This document shows positions 1 to 9,066 of a stretch of 64,000 nt of DNA, one piece after another. The position numbers were made by a program, and so were the translations under genes. The notes beneath the pieces were generated by a model, which was not told the origin of the DNA, did not search any database, and worked only from the letters and a program-made list of their open reading frames with translations. Positions within the stretch are counted from its first letter, which is position 1, and each line of letters opens with the position of its first letter. Source of the DNA: [Mycobacterium] crassicus (lineage in GTDB: Bacteria; Actinomycetota; Actinomycetes; Mycobacteriales; Mycobacteriaceae); assembly GCF_020181615.1 (NCBI RefSeq), contig NZ_CP084029.1, forward strand, positions 3,764,800-3,828,799, given 5' to 3'.

Positions 1-95
1 TGCGCGCCACCATCGACTGGTACCGCGCCAACGAATCCTGGTGGGCGCCGTTGAAGGACGCGGCCGAAGCCCGCTACACCGAGTTGGGCCGCTGA
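1..95 (+). CDS. rmlB: dTDP-glucose 4,6-dehydratase, C-terminal end (partial)
   Basis: Only the last 30 codons are inside the window, read in the frame starting at base 3 and ending at TGA 93-95. The fragment contains IDWYRANESWWAPLK, which resembles the C-terminal tail of actinobacterial RmlB. The rmlC gene starts one base after the stop, which supports the call, since RmlB makes dTDP-4-keto-6-deoxyglucose, the substrate of RmlC. The catalytic part of the protein lies outside the window, so the identification rests on the tail and the neighbour. Confidence 0.8.
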   Translation, partial: RATIDWYRANESWWAPLKDAAEARYTELGR

Positions 96-96
96 C

Positions 97-669
97 ATGG
101 CATTTCGTGAACTGGCCGTCCCGGGAGCGTGGGAGCTGACCCCGGCGCAGCACGCCGATTCCCGCGGTGTGTTCTTCGAATGGTTCACCGACCGTGAGTT
201 CACCGCGTTCGCCGGGCACAGCTTCGACCTGCAGCAGGCCAACTGCTCGGTGTCCGGCGCCGGGGTGCTGCGCGGCCTGCACTTCGCCGAGGTGCCGCCC
301 GGCCAGGCCAAGTACGTCACCTGCGTGTCGGGGGCGGTCTTCGACGTCGTCGTCGACATCCGGGTCGGCTCACCGACATACGGCCAGTGGGATTCAGTGC
401 TGCTGGACACCCGTGGCCGCCGATCGATCTACCTGGCGGCCGGATTGGCCCACGGATTCCTTGCACTGCAAGATGATTCGACGGTGATGTACCTGTGTTC
501 GGCGGGCTATGACCCGCAGCGCGAGCACACCATCTGCGCCACCGACCCGGCAATCGGCATCGACTGGCCAGCCGATCACCCGCCGGTGCTCTCCGAGCGG
601 GATGCGGACGCACCGTCGCTGGCCGAGGTCCGCGCCGCCGGGCTTCTGCCCAGCTGGGAGGCGGGTTAG
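97..669 (+). CDS. rmlC: dTDP-4-dehydrorhamnose 3,5-epimerase
   Basis: This 190-residue cytosolic cupin epimerises dTDP-4-keto-6-deoxyglucose at C3 and C5 on the way to dTDP-L-rhamnose, the rhamnose donor for the mycobacterial arabinogalactan linker. The family catalytic pair is visible as His62 in RGLHF and a Tyr at 132 in MYLCS. The length is normal for the family (about 185-205 residues). The ATG lies one base after the rmlB stop, so the two genes form one transcription unit. The stop overlaps the convergent ABC transporter gene by four bases. Confidence 0.95.
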   Translation: MAFRELAVPGAWELTPAQHADSRGVFFEWFTDREFTAFAGHSFDLQQANCSVSGAGVLRGLHFAEVPPGQAKYVTCVSGAVFDVVVDIRVGSPTYGQWDSVLLDTRGRRSIYLAAGLAHGFLALQDDSTVMYLCSAGYDPQREHTICATDPAIGIDWPADHPPVLSERDADAPSLAEVRAAGLLPSWEAG

Positions 670-2651
670 CGGCGACGTACGGGCAGCCGCAGCCGCCACC
701 GCACCAGGCCGGTCCAGACCGCGCCCAGCAATCCCAGGATGATCATGTCGGCCAGCCACCACCGGCCCGCGTGCGTCCACAGCTGGTCGTGCGAGGCCAA
801 CGGGTCCACAGCGGTCAGATCGACGGTGCTGGCACCGGCGGCGAAACCCCACCGCGACGGCAGGTACCAGGAGATCTGGTTCAGCCCGAATCGGTCACTG
901 ATCGGGAACATGCCGCCGGAGAACACCAGCGACACCATGATCACCACCACCAGCATCGGCAGGATCTGCTCGGTCGATTTGGCCAGCGACGACAGTCCCA
1001 GCCCGATCAGCGCCGAAACGATCGCGGTGAGCGCCAGCGCCAGATAGAGCTCGACGATCGGGCTGCCCAACAACACCGAACCCTGAGTGGGCGCGCCCTT
1101 TCCGGCGATAACGATCGCGGTCAGCACCGCGGTCTGCAGCAGCGCGGCGGTGCTGTAGACCGCCACTTTGGCGGTCAGGTACGCCGAAGCCGACAAGCCC
1201 ACCGACTGTTCTCGGCGGAAGATGGCGCGTTCTCCCACCAGATCCCTGATCGTCAGCGCCGTGCCCATGAACGCCACCGAGACCAGCAGCACCAGCAGGA
1301 TCTCCGATGCTTCGTCGGGTGAGCCGCCGCGCACATCGGCCACCCCGAAGCCAGTGGTGCCGGGGACGACCAGCGCAAGCGCGCCGAGGATGAACGGCAG
1401 CAGCACCAGGAAGGCGAAGTAACCGCGATCGGCCACGATCAGCCGCACCTGACGGCGGGCCACGCTCGAGATCTGCCGGTAGCCGCTGGTGCGGGCCGGG
1501 CTACCGGCCGGGCCGGGCTGCTCGGGAGTGCCGGCGGGCGATCGGGTGGGTATCCGCGTCGCCTGCTCGCGGACCAGAAAATCGCGGTGGGCGCCGTCGG
1601 GATCGAGGCTGACGAACGCGAAGATGTCCGCCCAGTCGGTGCCGCCCATCGCCGCGCCGATACCGCTGGGCGGGCCGGCGAACGCGGTCTTGCCGCCGGG
1701 GGCCAACAGCAGGACCTGGTCGCACATGTCCAGGTAGGTCAGCGAATGGGTCACCACCACAACCACCCGGCCGGCGTCGGCCAGCCGGCGCAGCATCGTC
1801 ATCACCTGGCGGTCCAGCGCCGGATCCAGGCCGGAGGTCGGCTCGTCAAGGATCAGCAGCGACGGTCCGGTGAGCAGTTCCATCGCCACCGACGCACGTT
1901 TGCGCTGGCCACCGGAGAGCTTGTCGACGCGCGTGGCGCGGTGCGGGGTCAGCTCGAGTTCCTCGATCACCCCGTCGACGACGGCGCGCCGGTCCGCGGC
2001 GGAGGTGTCCGGTGGCAGCCGCAACTCAGCCGCATACCCCAGCGCCTGTTCGACGGTGAGCTGGCGATGCACCACGTCGTCCTGCGGAACCACCCCGATT
2101 CGCGAGCGCAGCGACGCGTACTGAGCGTGCACGTCGTGGCCGTCGAAGGTGACTCGACCGAGGCTGGGTTGCGTTGCGCCGCCGAGCAACTTGATCAGGG
2201 TGGATTTCCCCGCCCCGGACGGCCCGATCACCGCGGTCAGGGTGCCGGGTCGCGCGGCGAACGAGACGTCGGTGATGAGCTCGTGACCGTCGATGGACAG
2301 GCCGAGCTGATCGGCCTGGACCCCGCCGGAGTCGTGGGTGACGGGCCGAACCGTGAGGGTGCCGCCGGCGACGGTGAAGTCGGTGTTACCCAAGGTGACC
2401 ACGTCACCGTCGTGCACCCTGGCCCGCTCCACGCACCGGCCGTTGACGAAGGTGCCGTTGATACTGGCGTTGTCGACGATCTCCAGGCCGGATGCGTCGG
2501 ACACCAGCGTGGCGTGCAGCCGGGACACCAGTGGGTCGGCGACCACGATGTCGCTGTCCTGCCGGCGACCGATGCGCACCACCCGATCCGCAGACGCTGC
2601 CGGGATCGACACGGTGGGTGATTCGTCGCCGATGAATGTGGGCTGTGTCAA
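666..2651 (-). CDS. FHA-domain ABC exporter, ATPase fused to permease
   Basis: A 661-residue half-transporter. Residues about 22-95 form a forkhead-associated phosphothreonine-binding domain (IGRR, SRLHA, NGTFVNG). An ABC ATPase follows with Walker A GPSGAGKS at 143-150, signature LSGGQ at 245-249 and Walker B LLILDEP. From about residue 410 there is an ABCG-type ABC-2 permease with six predicted membrane segments. The architecture resembles M. tuberculosis Rv1747, which carries two FHA domains and is controlled by Ser/Thr kinases; this protein has one. The start is a TTG, because the in-frame upstream sequence stops and the FHA fold begins almost at once. The substrate is unknown. Its position beside rmlBC makes a cell-envelope glycolipid or glycan plausible, but that is inference. 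Confidence 0.85.
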   Translation of the reverse strand: MTQPTFIGDESPTVSIPAASADRVVRIGRRQDSDIVVADPLVSRLHATLVSDASGLEIVDNASINGTFVNGRCVERARVHDGDVVTLGNTDFTVAGGTLTVRPVTHDSGGVQADQLGLSIDGHELITDVSFAARPGTLTAVIGPSGAGKSTLIKLLGGATQPSLGRVTFDGHDVHAQYASLRSRIGVVPQDDVVHRQLTVEQALGYAAELRLPPDTSAADRRAVVDGVIEELELTPHRATRVDKLSGGQRKRASVAMELLTGPSLLILDEPTSGLDPALDRQVMTMLRRLADAGRVVVVVTHSLTYLDMCDQVLLLAPGGKTAFAGPPSGIGAAMGGTDWADIFAFVSLDPDGAHRDFLVREQATRIPTRSPAGTPEQPGPAGSPARTSGYRQISSVARRQVRLIVADRGYFAFLVLLPFILGALALVVPGTTGFGVADVRGGSPDEASEILLVLLVSVAFMGTALTIRDLVGERAIFRREQSVGLSASAYLTAKVAVYSTAALLQTAVLTAIVIAGKGAPTQGSVLLGSPIVELYLALALTAIVSALIGLGLSSLAKSTEQILPMLVVVIMVSLVFSGGMFPISDRFGLNQISWYLPSRWGFAAGASTVDLTAVDPLASHDQLWTHAGRWWLADMIILGLLGAVWTGLVRWRLRLPVRRR

Positions 2652-2694
2652 CGTCTCACCGCCTCATCGGTTGGCCGCCATCCCCCGAACGCTG

Positions 2695-2710
2695 GGGTGC
2701 CCTGGCACCC
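2695..2710. promoter_or_regulatory. Inverted repeat in a divergent promoter region
   Basis: GGGTGCC, two bases, then GGCACCC form a perfect 7-bp inverted repeat between the divergent FHA-ABC transporter and the FAD-monooxygenase operon. A further half-site GGTGCCA lies at 2733-2739. The geometry fits a dimeric repressor operator, but no regulator gene is adjacent and a hairpin in RNA is the alternative. The rest of 2652-2827 shows nothing I can assign. Confidence 0.3.
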
Positions 2711-2827
2711 TAAACCGTACTGGCCGGCGCTAGGTGCCACCTGTGAAGGCGCGCCGGGGAGATCGGTCGCATTCGCCTACAACGAGTTGGTGCTGAGGTC
2801 CAGCTGAACCACGGCGCAGCGCACGTC

Positions 2828-4006
2828 GTGATTCAAGGTGTGAGGACATCGCGGATCCTCGTTGTCGGCGCGGGCGTGGGCGGCATCTCCGTTGCGCGGG
2901 GACTGCTTCGCGACGGACACGAAGTCACCGTCTTCGAGCAGGGTCCTGACGTGCGGGCGGCCGGTGGCGCGGTGACCATCTGGCCCAATGGAGCGACCGT
3001 TCTTCGTCAGCTGGGCGTTGCGATGGACGGCGCCGGTCAGCGACTGTCCACCGTCAGAGTCGTGACGTCGGCGGGCCGTCCATTGGCCACGCTGGACCTG
3101 ACCGCCATGGCCGACCGGCTGGGCGCGCCCGTTCGGATGGTTCCCCGGCGGGTACTGCTGGAACGGCTGCTGGACGGCTTCCCCCGCGACCGCATCCGCT
3201 GCGGCGCCCGGCTGGTCCTGGTGCACTCCAACCACCAGGGCGTGCGCGTCGGCTTCGACGACGGCAGCTGCGCCGACGGCGACGTGCTGATCGGTGCCGA
3301 TGGACTGCATTCGCGGGTACGCGACGTCGTCGGGGCACGCCACGCCAACCCGACCGGCTGGTGCAGCTGGCAGGGACTGGCCACCCTGCCCGACGTCGCC
3401 GACACGGACGTCGCGCTCATCGCCATCGGCGAGCACGGGAACCTCGGTCTGTGGCCGGCCGGCGGCGGCGAGGTCCAGTGGTGGTTCGACCTGCCGTGGT
3501 CGTTCGACTTCTCCCGGCCTGAGCACCCGATCGAGGTGATCCGGTCGCAGTTCGCCGGATGGTCCGACTCGGCGGATCGGGTCCTCGCCGCCCTGACCGA
3601 GGACGATCTGGCGTCGTCTCCGTATCCGCATTTCCGGCATCCGATTCCGCCGCTGGGCCGCGGCGCGCTCACCCTGCTCGGCGATGCGGCACACACCATG
3701 CCGCCGACGCTGGCCCAGGGCACCAATCAGGCGCTGCTCGACACGATGGTGTTGCGTCAGGCGTTGTCGAACGTCGGCCGCGCCGCACTGCCGGGTGCGC
3801 TGCGCACCTACGAGCGGAGCAGGAGGCGACGGGTAGCGACGGTGTCGCGGGTGGCGTCACTGCCGGTGTCCCACGGCGAATCCGTGCTGCGGCCGGCGGC
3901 GCTGATCCCGGATCGGTTCCACACCTGGGCGCTGACGATGTTTCTGCGGTGGTCGAGCCACCGCCGGATGGCCACCGCAATCAGCGCCGCGATCAGCAGG
4001 CGGTGA
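2828..4006 (+). CDS. FAD-dependent aromatic-type monooxygenase
   Basis: This 392-residue protein has the group A flavoprotein hydroxylase layout. The N-terminal Rossmann motif GAGVGG is followed by a Glu of the VFEQ type, and the second FAD motif is GDAAHTMPPTLAQG at about residue 290. Relatives use NAD(P)H and O2 to hydroxylate aromatic or polyketide substrates; the substrate here is not evident. GTG 2828 gives the full Rossmann strand, and a second in-frame GTG at 2840 is equally possible. It is the first gene of a coupled operon with a DUF4389 membrane protein, a methyltransferase and a secreted protein. Confidence 0.85.
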   Translation: MIQGVRTSRILVVGAGVGGISVARGLLRDGHEVTVFEQGPDVRAAGGAVTIWPNGATVLRQLGVAMDGAGQRLSTVRVVTSAGRPLATLDLTAMADRLGAPVRMVPRRVLLERLLDGFPRDRIRCGARLVLVHSNHQGVRVGFDDGSCADGDVLIGADGLHSRVRDVVGARHANPTGWCSWQGLATLPDVADTDVALIAIGEHGNLGLWPAGGGEVQWWFDLPWSFDFSRPEHPIEVIRSQFAGWSDSADRVLAALTEDDLASSPYPHFRHPIPPLGRGALTLLGDAAHTMPPTLAQGTNQALLDTMVLRQALSNVGRAALPGALRTYERSRRRRVATVSRVASLPVSHGESVLRPAALIPDRFHTWALTMFLRWSSHRRMATAISAAISRR

Positions 4007-4008
4007 CG

Positions 4009-4599
4009 ATGAGCCCGAATGATCCGGTACGGGTCCGCGGCGAAATCGACGCGCCGGTGCGCTGGCTGTGGTTGCTCAAATGGTGTGTCCTGGCCGCCCC
4101 GCACTACCCGATCCTGATCGGGCTCTACCTGGTGTATCCGCTGCTGACTCTCGTTGCGGGCGTGGCGATCCTGTTCACCGGGCGGTTTCCGCGGCCCATC
4201 TTCGACTTCAATGTCGGGGTGCTGCGCTGGTCGTGGCGGGTGATGAATTACCGGTTTCCGATGAACGCCACCGACAAGTACCCACCTTTTGCGCTGGCGT
4301 CTCGGCCCGACTATCCCGCCGATCTGCAGGTCGCCTATCCCGAACGGCTCGGCAGGTGGGCGGTGCTGGTGAGGCTGCCGTTGGCGCTGCCGCAGATCCT
4401 CGTGTGCTGGGCGATGGAGCCGCTGCTGCAGGTGCTGTGCGTGATCGCCGCGGGGTGGTTGCTGTGCATCGGGACGGTGTCGCCGAGCCTGTTCGACCTG
4501 TTGCTGGGCATCGTGCGCTGGCGCTACCGGGTGGCCGTCTATGTGTCGCTGATGCGTGAGGAATATCCGCCGTACCGACTGGATATGGGCAGCCGATGA
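4009..4599 (+). CDS. DUF4389 membrane protein
   Basis: The 196-residue product has a short cytosolic N terminus, then a long hydrophobic stretch at about 20-60 (two membrane segments around HYPILIGLYLVYP) and a second hydrophobic block at about 125-170. The aromatic pattern RWSWRVMNYRFPMNATDKYPPF and the C-terminal copy RWRYRVAVYVSL resemble DUF4389, a family of unknown function common in actinobacteria. The ATG is two bases after the monooxygenase stop, and the gene end overlaps the methyltransferase start as ATGA, so translational coupling is likely. Confidence 0.75.
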   Translation: MSPNDPVRVRGEIDAPVRWLWLLKWCVLAAPHYPILIGLYLVYPLLTLVAGVAILFTGRFPRPIFDFNVGVLRWSWRVMNYRFPMNATDKYPPFALASRPDYPADLQVAYPERLGRWAVLVRLPLALPQILVCWAMEPLLQVLCVIAAGWLLCIGTVSPSLFDLLLGIVRWRYRVAVYVSLMREEYPPYRLDMGSR

Positions 4600-5228
4600 C
4601 ACACGGTAATCCATTGTTCCCGTACGTGTATCGACTCGGTATGCCGGTCTTCGACCGGTTGTTCTATCGCCGCTATCGCCGGGCGGCGATGAGCCATGCG
4701 AGCGGCCGGTTGCTGATGCTGGGCCTGGGCCCGGGCACCGACCTGCTGTTCATTCCGCCGACGGTGACGTCGGTTGCCGCGGTGGAGCCGGTGGCGGCGA
4801 TGCGGCGGATGGCATCGGCGCTCGCGCGCCGGCATGGCGTCAAGGTCAACATCGTCGATGGGATCGGCGAGTCGATTCCGTTCCCGGACAACAGTTTCGA
4901 CTCTGTACATGTCGGCCTGGTGTTGTGCTCGGTGGACGACGTCGCGGCCACCCTCGCCGAGATCCGCCGGGTGCTCACGGCCGATGGCCGGTTGGTCGTG
5001 CTGGAACATGTCCGCGGCGACGGCACCATGGGGCGATTCCAGGACCTGATCGCCGGACCGTGGTCGTGGCTGGCGTCCGGATGCCGGCCGAACCGGCGCA
5101 CCATCGACGCCATTGCCGCAGCCGGGTTCGACACCACCACCCTGCGCCCAATCCCGCGCACCCTGGTGCCACCGCCGTGTACCCCACATCTGCAGGGATT
5201 CACCACCGTGAGAATGGAATTCAGATGA
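4596..5228 (+). CDS. Class I SAM-dependent methyltransferase
   Basis: A 210-residue Rossmann-fold methyltransferase. Motif I is LMLGLGPGTDL at about 40-50, the acidic residue of motif II is in AAVEP, and the post-motif region PFPDNSFDSVHVGLVLCSV matches Methyltransf_11 proteins. The C terminus resembles the METTL7-like group, whose members act on small molecules or thiols. The substrate is unknown. It overlaps both the DUF4389 gene (ATGA at 4596) and the secreted-protein gene (ATGA at 5225), so it sits inside one operon and may modify the product of the upstream monooxygenase (inference). Confidence 0.85.
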   Translation: MTHGNPLFPYVYRLGMPVFDRLFYRRYRRAAMSHASGRLLMLGLGPGTDLLFIPPTVTSVAAVEPVAAMRRMASALARRHGVKVNIVDGIGESIPFPDNSFDSVHVGLVLCSVDDVAATLAEIRRVLTADGRLVVLEHVRGDGTMGRFQDLIAGPWSWLASGCRPNRRTIDAIAAAGFDTTTLRPIPRTLVPPPCTPHLQGFTTVRMEFR

Positions 5229-5758
5229 ACCGTTTATTCGCCCTCGCCACCGCTGCCGGTGTAGTCCTGCCCGTCGGGCTCAGCCCGTTGGGCGCCATGA
5301 GCACCGCACCCGACGGTGCTCATGCCGGCGTCTCGACGACGGACACCGTATTGGCCAGTCGCACCGACGACCTGGGCCTGCTCTCGGCCACACCGTTGGA
5401 CGGGTTCCAGTTCCCGGACCTGACGTCCCTCGGGTCAGAACCCGTCGACGGGATCTCGGACCCCGACTTCATAAGCAATATTCACGATCTCGGCATCCTC
5501 ACCCTCACATCGGCGGCCGACCCGGACGATAATTACATTGCGTTCGCCATCCAAACACCACTGTTCACCGATATTTTGACGTCCGGCGCCGACCCCGAGG
5601 GGACCTTGGGCTTGGGCGACGCGAGCATCGGCCTGGCCGGGGCAACGGTGAACACCTTCGAGAGTTCGGCCTTCCCGTTCCTCGATAGTTCGTTCACCCT
5701 TCCCTTCCCGGATCCGTTCGCCGATCTGTTCACTTTGCTTGTCCAGCTGGGCTTTTAG
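5225..5758 (+). CDS. Small acidic secreted protein of unknown function
   Basis: I do not recognise this 177-residue protein. It begins with MNRLFALATAAGVVLPVGLS, which reads as a Sec signal peptide with a cleavage site near GAHA at about residue 34. The mature part has no Lys, Cys or Trp, very few basic residues, and many Asp, Leu, Phe and Pro, with repeated FP-D and L-T type stretches such as FPFLDSSFTLPFPDPFADL. Such a composition suggests a surface or extracellular role. The start overlaps the methyltransferase stop (ATGA), so it is the last cistron of the four-gene operon. It ends three bases before the convergent permease gene. Confidence 0.65.
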   Translation: MNRLFALATAAGVVLPVGLSPLGAMSTAPDGAHAGVSTTDTVLASRTDDLGLLSATPLDGFQFPDLTSLGSEPVDGISDPDFISNIHDLGILTLTSAADPDDNYIAFAIQTPLFTDILTSGADPEGTLGLGDASIGLAGATVNTFESSAFPFLDSSFTLPFPDPFADLFTLLVQLGF

Positions 5759-5761
5759 GCC

Positions 5762-8257
5762 CTATTCAATGCTGACGGCCGCGATGATGTTCAGCCGCGC
5801 CACCCGCCGAGCCGGCGGCAGCGCACCCAGCAGGCTGATCACCAACGCGCCGAGGGTGAACCCCAGCGCCATCGGGCTGGGCCGGAAGGTGACGGCGAAG
5901 TTCATGATGTCCGCGCTGACCAGGCTGTAGAGCCATTGGTCCAGCAGGCCCAGCAGCAGCCCGAACCCGCCGCCGACGGCACCGATGCCCACCGCCTCGG
6001 CCAGCACCATCCGCACGGTGAACCGGCGGCTGGCTCCCATGGCCCGCAGGACCCCGAGCTCGCGGCGCCGCTCCAGCACCGACAGCGTCAGCGTGTTGAA
6101 CAGGGCGACCGCGGCCACGACCACCACGATGACCAACACCGCATTGGCGATGAACATGCTCTGGTGCAGGGGCGCCTCGAGTCCGGCCAGCGCCGCGTTG
6201 CCGTCGTAGACGTGGTTGGGCGCGGGCACCACCCGACGGACCTCGTCCACCAGGTGCCGGCGGTCCACCCCGGGAGAGCCGGTGATCTGCAGCGTGGTCG
6301 CCACCGGCCGGTCGAACCACGCCCGCAGGTGTTCGAGGCTGATCCCGACGGTGCCGATGACCGTGGAGAAGTACGGCACCAGTGCCAGCACCGTCGTGCG
6401 CCGCGGGCCGTGCGGCGTCTGCATCTCCAGCTGATCACCCACACCGACATGCAGCGTCTTACCGAGATTCGCCGACAGCACCACGCCGCGGCCGGTGAGC
6501 ACCTCCTCGCGGAGCGGCGGGGCGAGCGCGCGGTACAGCGGATCGTGGGTTCCCGGCGCGAACCCGTCGAGTAGGACGCGGGTACCGCCGACCACCGCGA
6601 ACCCGACGGCGCCCTCGGTGACCCGTGCGACACCCGGGACCGTGGCCACCTTGTCTGCGAGATCACCCGGCAGCGGGTCGGTGGGATAGCTGTCGGGCGG
6701 ATCGGCGCTCACCCACACGTCGGCTCCCGCGGCCGGCGCGAAGACGCCGCGCGCCGAGGAGACCATGTCGGCGTTGGTGCCGGTGATCATCACCGTGGTG
6801 ATCACTGCGATGAGCACGGTCATGACGGTGGCCCACACCCGCCGCGGAGCACGCTGAATGGTCGCGGCGGCCAGTGCCCCAACGGTTCCGAAGATCCGGG
6901 CCGTGGCTGCGGTCGCATTCACGATCGGCGTGGTGAGCGCGAATCCGAGCGTGATCTCGGCGCAGAACAGCGCGATCATGGCCGCGAAGGCCAGGGTGCC
7001 CGGACGCCCGAGCACCAGTGCGATCGACAGCGCGAAGACCGCGAGCGCCACCACCCCGCTCCCGACGCGCAGCCAGCGGGGCACGACGTCGGCCGCCGAC
7101 ACGCCGGCCGGCGCCAGGGCCTCGATCGGCGCGACCTTGTAGACCTGCCGGGTGGTCATCGCGGCGGCGGCCACACCGGTGAGCACGGTCGCCGCCAGCG
7201 CGGCCGGAATGGCGTAGCCGGGCAACAGGTATTCGACGCGGGCCTCCAGGCCCTGCGTTATCGCCGGCGGCAGACGTCCGATCGCCATCCGACCCGCGAA
7301 TATTCCGGCACCCGCACCCAGGAGGCCGCCGATCAGCCCGAGGATCGCGGCCTCGGCCAGCAGGTCGCGCACGATCATGGCGCGCCGGCCCCCGATCGCC
7401 CGCAGCATGGAGATGACCGGCCGGCGCGCGGTGATCGCCATGGTCATGGTCGTGTAGATCAGGAACGCGCCCACCACCAACGCGACCGCCGCGCCCATCA
7501 GCGCCATGTAGTTCATCAGCTTGACCCCGTCGCCGGCCCGAGCCGCCCGCAGGCTCGGGTCCGCGACAACGGCCCGGCCACCCACGGCGGCGGTGACCGC
7601 GGCACGCACGGCTGCCAGGTCGGCGTCGGGTTTGATGGTGATCAGCAGCGAGTCGAGTTGCCCTGTGCGTCCGGTGACGTTCTGCGCCAACGCAAGTGGA
7701 GCCAGCACGTAGTGGCCGCCGTTGAGGTCGGCGAGCTGCTTGCCGGCCAACACCTCGGCGACGACCACCGACCCCGAACCCAGCTCGAACGTCTCCCCTG
7801 CGGCATGATCGACGCCCGGCCCGACCCGGACACCGTTGGGTTGCTGTGCCGCCGGCGGTGCGCCGACGGCGCTCTTCAACGCACCTTCCAGCGCGGCGCT
7901 GCTCGCATCCGCGCCGAACAACAGCACCGGGCCGGCGGCGGTGGCCGCCGACGTCCGGATCATCGGCGCCGCGGTCGCCACCCCGGGTACCGCGGCGACC
8001 TCCGCGACGATGCTGTCGGGGAATCCCGCGTCGGTGATACCCGAGACCTCCAGGGATGCGATGCCGGCGATCTGATCGGCCAGCCGATTCACCGATCCGG
8101 TGATGGACCCGAAGATGCCGAAGATCGCCACCAGATACAGGGCCGAGACCGCCATGACGGCGATCGAGGCGGTGGTGCGCCGTCGGTGTACGGCGAGTTC
8201 ACGCACGCTGAACACCCGCAGCCGGCTCGCGGCGGCCGTCACCGTGGCCGGTCTCAT
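5762..8257 (-). CDS. ABC transporter permease, MacB/FtsX family
   Basis: An 831-residue permease with two FtsX-type modules: a first membrane helix at about 25-45, a large extracytoplasmic domain, helices around 260-400, a middle helix block at about 430-520, a second extracytoplasmic domain, and a C-terminal FtsX domain with ELGVLRAMGASRR in its loop. The start ATG at 8257 (MRPATV) overlaps the ATPase stop as ATGA. The open frame runs 130 codons further upstream, but that part is only the ATPase gene read in another frame. Relatives export lipoproteins, peptides or drugs, or act as mechanotransmitters. The substrate is unknown. Confidence 0.88.
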   Translation of the reverse strand: MRPATVTAAASRLRVFSVRELAVHRRRTTASIAVMAVSALYLVAIFGIFGSITGSVNRLADQIAGIASLEVSGITDAGFPDSIVAEVAAVPGVATAAPMIRTSAATAAGPVLLFGADASSAALEGALKSAVGAPPAAQQPNGVRVGPGVDHAAGETFELGSGSVVVAEVLAGKQLADLNGGHYVLAPLALAQNVTGRTGQLDSLLITIKPDADLAAVRAAVTAAVGGRAVVADPSLRAARAGDGVKLMNYMALMGAAVALVVGAFLIYTTMTMAITARRPVISMLRAIGGRRAMIVRDLLAEAAILGLIGGLLGAGAGIFAGRMAIGRLPPAITQGLEARVEYLLPGYAIPAALAATVLTGVAAAAMTTRQVYKVAPIEALAPAGVSAADVVPRWLRVGSGVVALAVFALSIALVLGRPGTLAFAAMIALFCAEITLGFALTTPIVNATAATARIFGTVGALAAATIQRAPRRVWATVMTVLIAVITTVMITGTNADMVSSARGVFAPAAGADVWVSADPPDSYPTDPLPGDLADKVATVPGVARVTEGAVGFAVVGGTRVLLDGFAPGTHDPLYRALAPPLREEVLTGRGVVLSANLGKTLHVGVGDQLEMQTPHGPRRTTVLALVPYFSTVIGTVGISLEHLRAWFDRPVATTLQITGSPGVDRRHLVDEVRRVVPAPNHVYDGNAALAGLEAPLHQSMFIANAVLVIVVVVAAVALFNTLTLSVLERRRELGVLRAMGASRRFTVRMVLAEAVGIGAVGGGFGLLLGLLDQWLYSLVSADIMNFAVTFRPSPMALGFTLGALVISLLGALPPARRVARLNIIAAVSIE

Positions 8258-8976
8258 CGCGCGACCAGCGCGGCGTCGGAACCGACCCGACCGTCCTGCA
8301 GGGTGATCACCCGATCGGTGGCCGCCGCGGCATCGGCGTTGTGGGTCACCATCACCACCAGCCGCCCGCGTCCGCCCTCGTGCGCCACCTCGGCGAGCAG
8401 TTCGAGAATCGCTGCGCCGGTGGTGGAGTCGAGATTCCCGGTGGGTTCGTCGGCGAGGATCAGCGCCGGGTCCATCATCAGCGCTCGCGCCACCGCAACG
8501 CGCTGCATCTGGCCTCCGGACAGTTCCGCGGGCCGGTGCTCGGTGCGGTCGCCGAGACCGACCCGGTCCAGTAGCCGCACCGCATCGGCTCGGGCTCTGC
8601 CCATCCGGACACCGTCGAGCAGCGTCGGGACCGCCACGTTCTCCCACGCCGACAGGGTCGGCAACAGGTTGAAGAACTGGAAGACGAACCCCACCCGATG
8701 ATGGCGGAACCGCGACTGCGCCTCGTCGCCGAGTCGGCCGATCTCGTCGCCGTCGAACGCGATGGAGCCGGCATCCGGGCTGTCCAGGGCGCCGAGCAGG
8801 TGCAGGAGCGTGCTTTTGCCCGCCCCCGACGGCCCGACGATCGACACGAACCGTCCGCCGGTCAGGCGCAGGCTGATCCCGTCGAGTGCCCGCACCGTCT
8901 GATCGCCGACCCGGTACTCGCGCACCACATCGCGCAGGTCGATGGTGAGTGCGCGCTGGTCACGTCGTCTGCTCAT
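8254..8976 (-). CDS. ABC transporter ATP-binding protein, LolD/MacB type
   Basis: A 240-residue ATPase with Walker A GPSGAGKST at about 43-51, signature LSGGQMQR and Walker B ALILADEPTGNLD, the signature form typical of LolD/MacB/FtsE-like subunits. It energises the permease encoded immediately downstream; the two genes overlap by four bases (ATGA). The gene is transcribed away from mmsA across a 160-bp divergent region. Confidence 0.9.
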   Translation of the reverse strand: MSRRRDQRALTIDLRDVVREYRVGDQTVRALDGISLRLTGGRFVSIVGPSGAGKSTLLHLLGALDSPDAGSIAFDGDEIGRLGDEAQSRFRHHRVGFVFQFFNLLPTLSAWENVAVPTLLDGVRMGRARADAVRLLDRVGLGDRTEHRPAELSGGQMQRVAVARALMMDPALILADEPTGNLDSTTGAAILELLAEVAHEGGRGRLVVMVTHNADAAAATDRVITLQDGRVGSDAALVAR

Positions 8977-9066
8977 GGTCCTCCCGCGGGGCCGCGCACC
9001 GCCGATATGAATACAACGAGTCCGGCACGCGAACGGTTCGAAAATGACTGCCGCCCCCCTCGCATT

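Noticed and set aside
5225..5758. Possible PE/PPE family assignment for the acidic secreted protein
   Set aside because: It has no PE or PPE motif and shows a Sec-type signal peptide; only composition is reminiscent of mycobacterial surface proteins.
8258..8647. N-terminal extension of the ABC permease frame
   Set aside because: These 130 codons are the ATPase gene read in another frame, Arg-rich and without similarity; the ATGA overlap at 8254-8257 gives the natural start.
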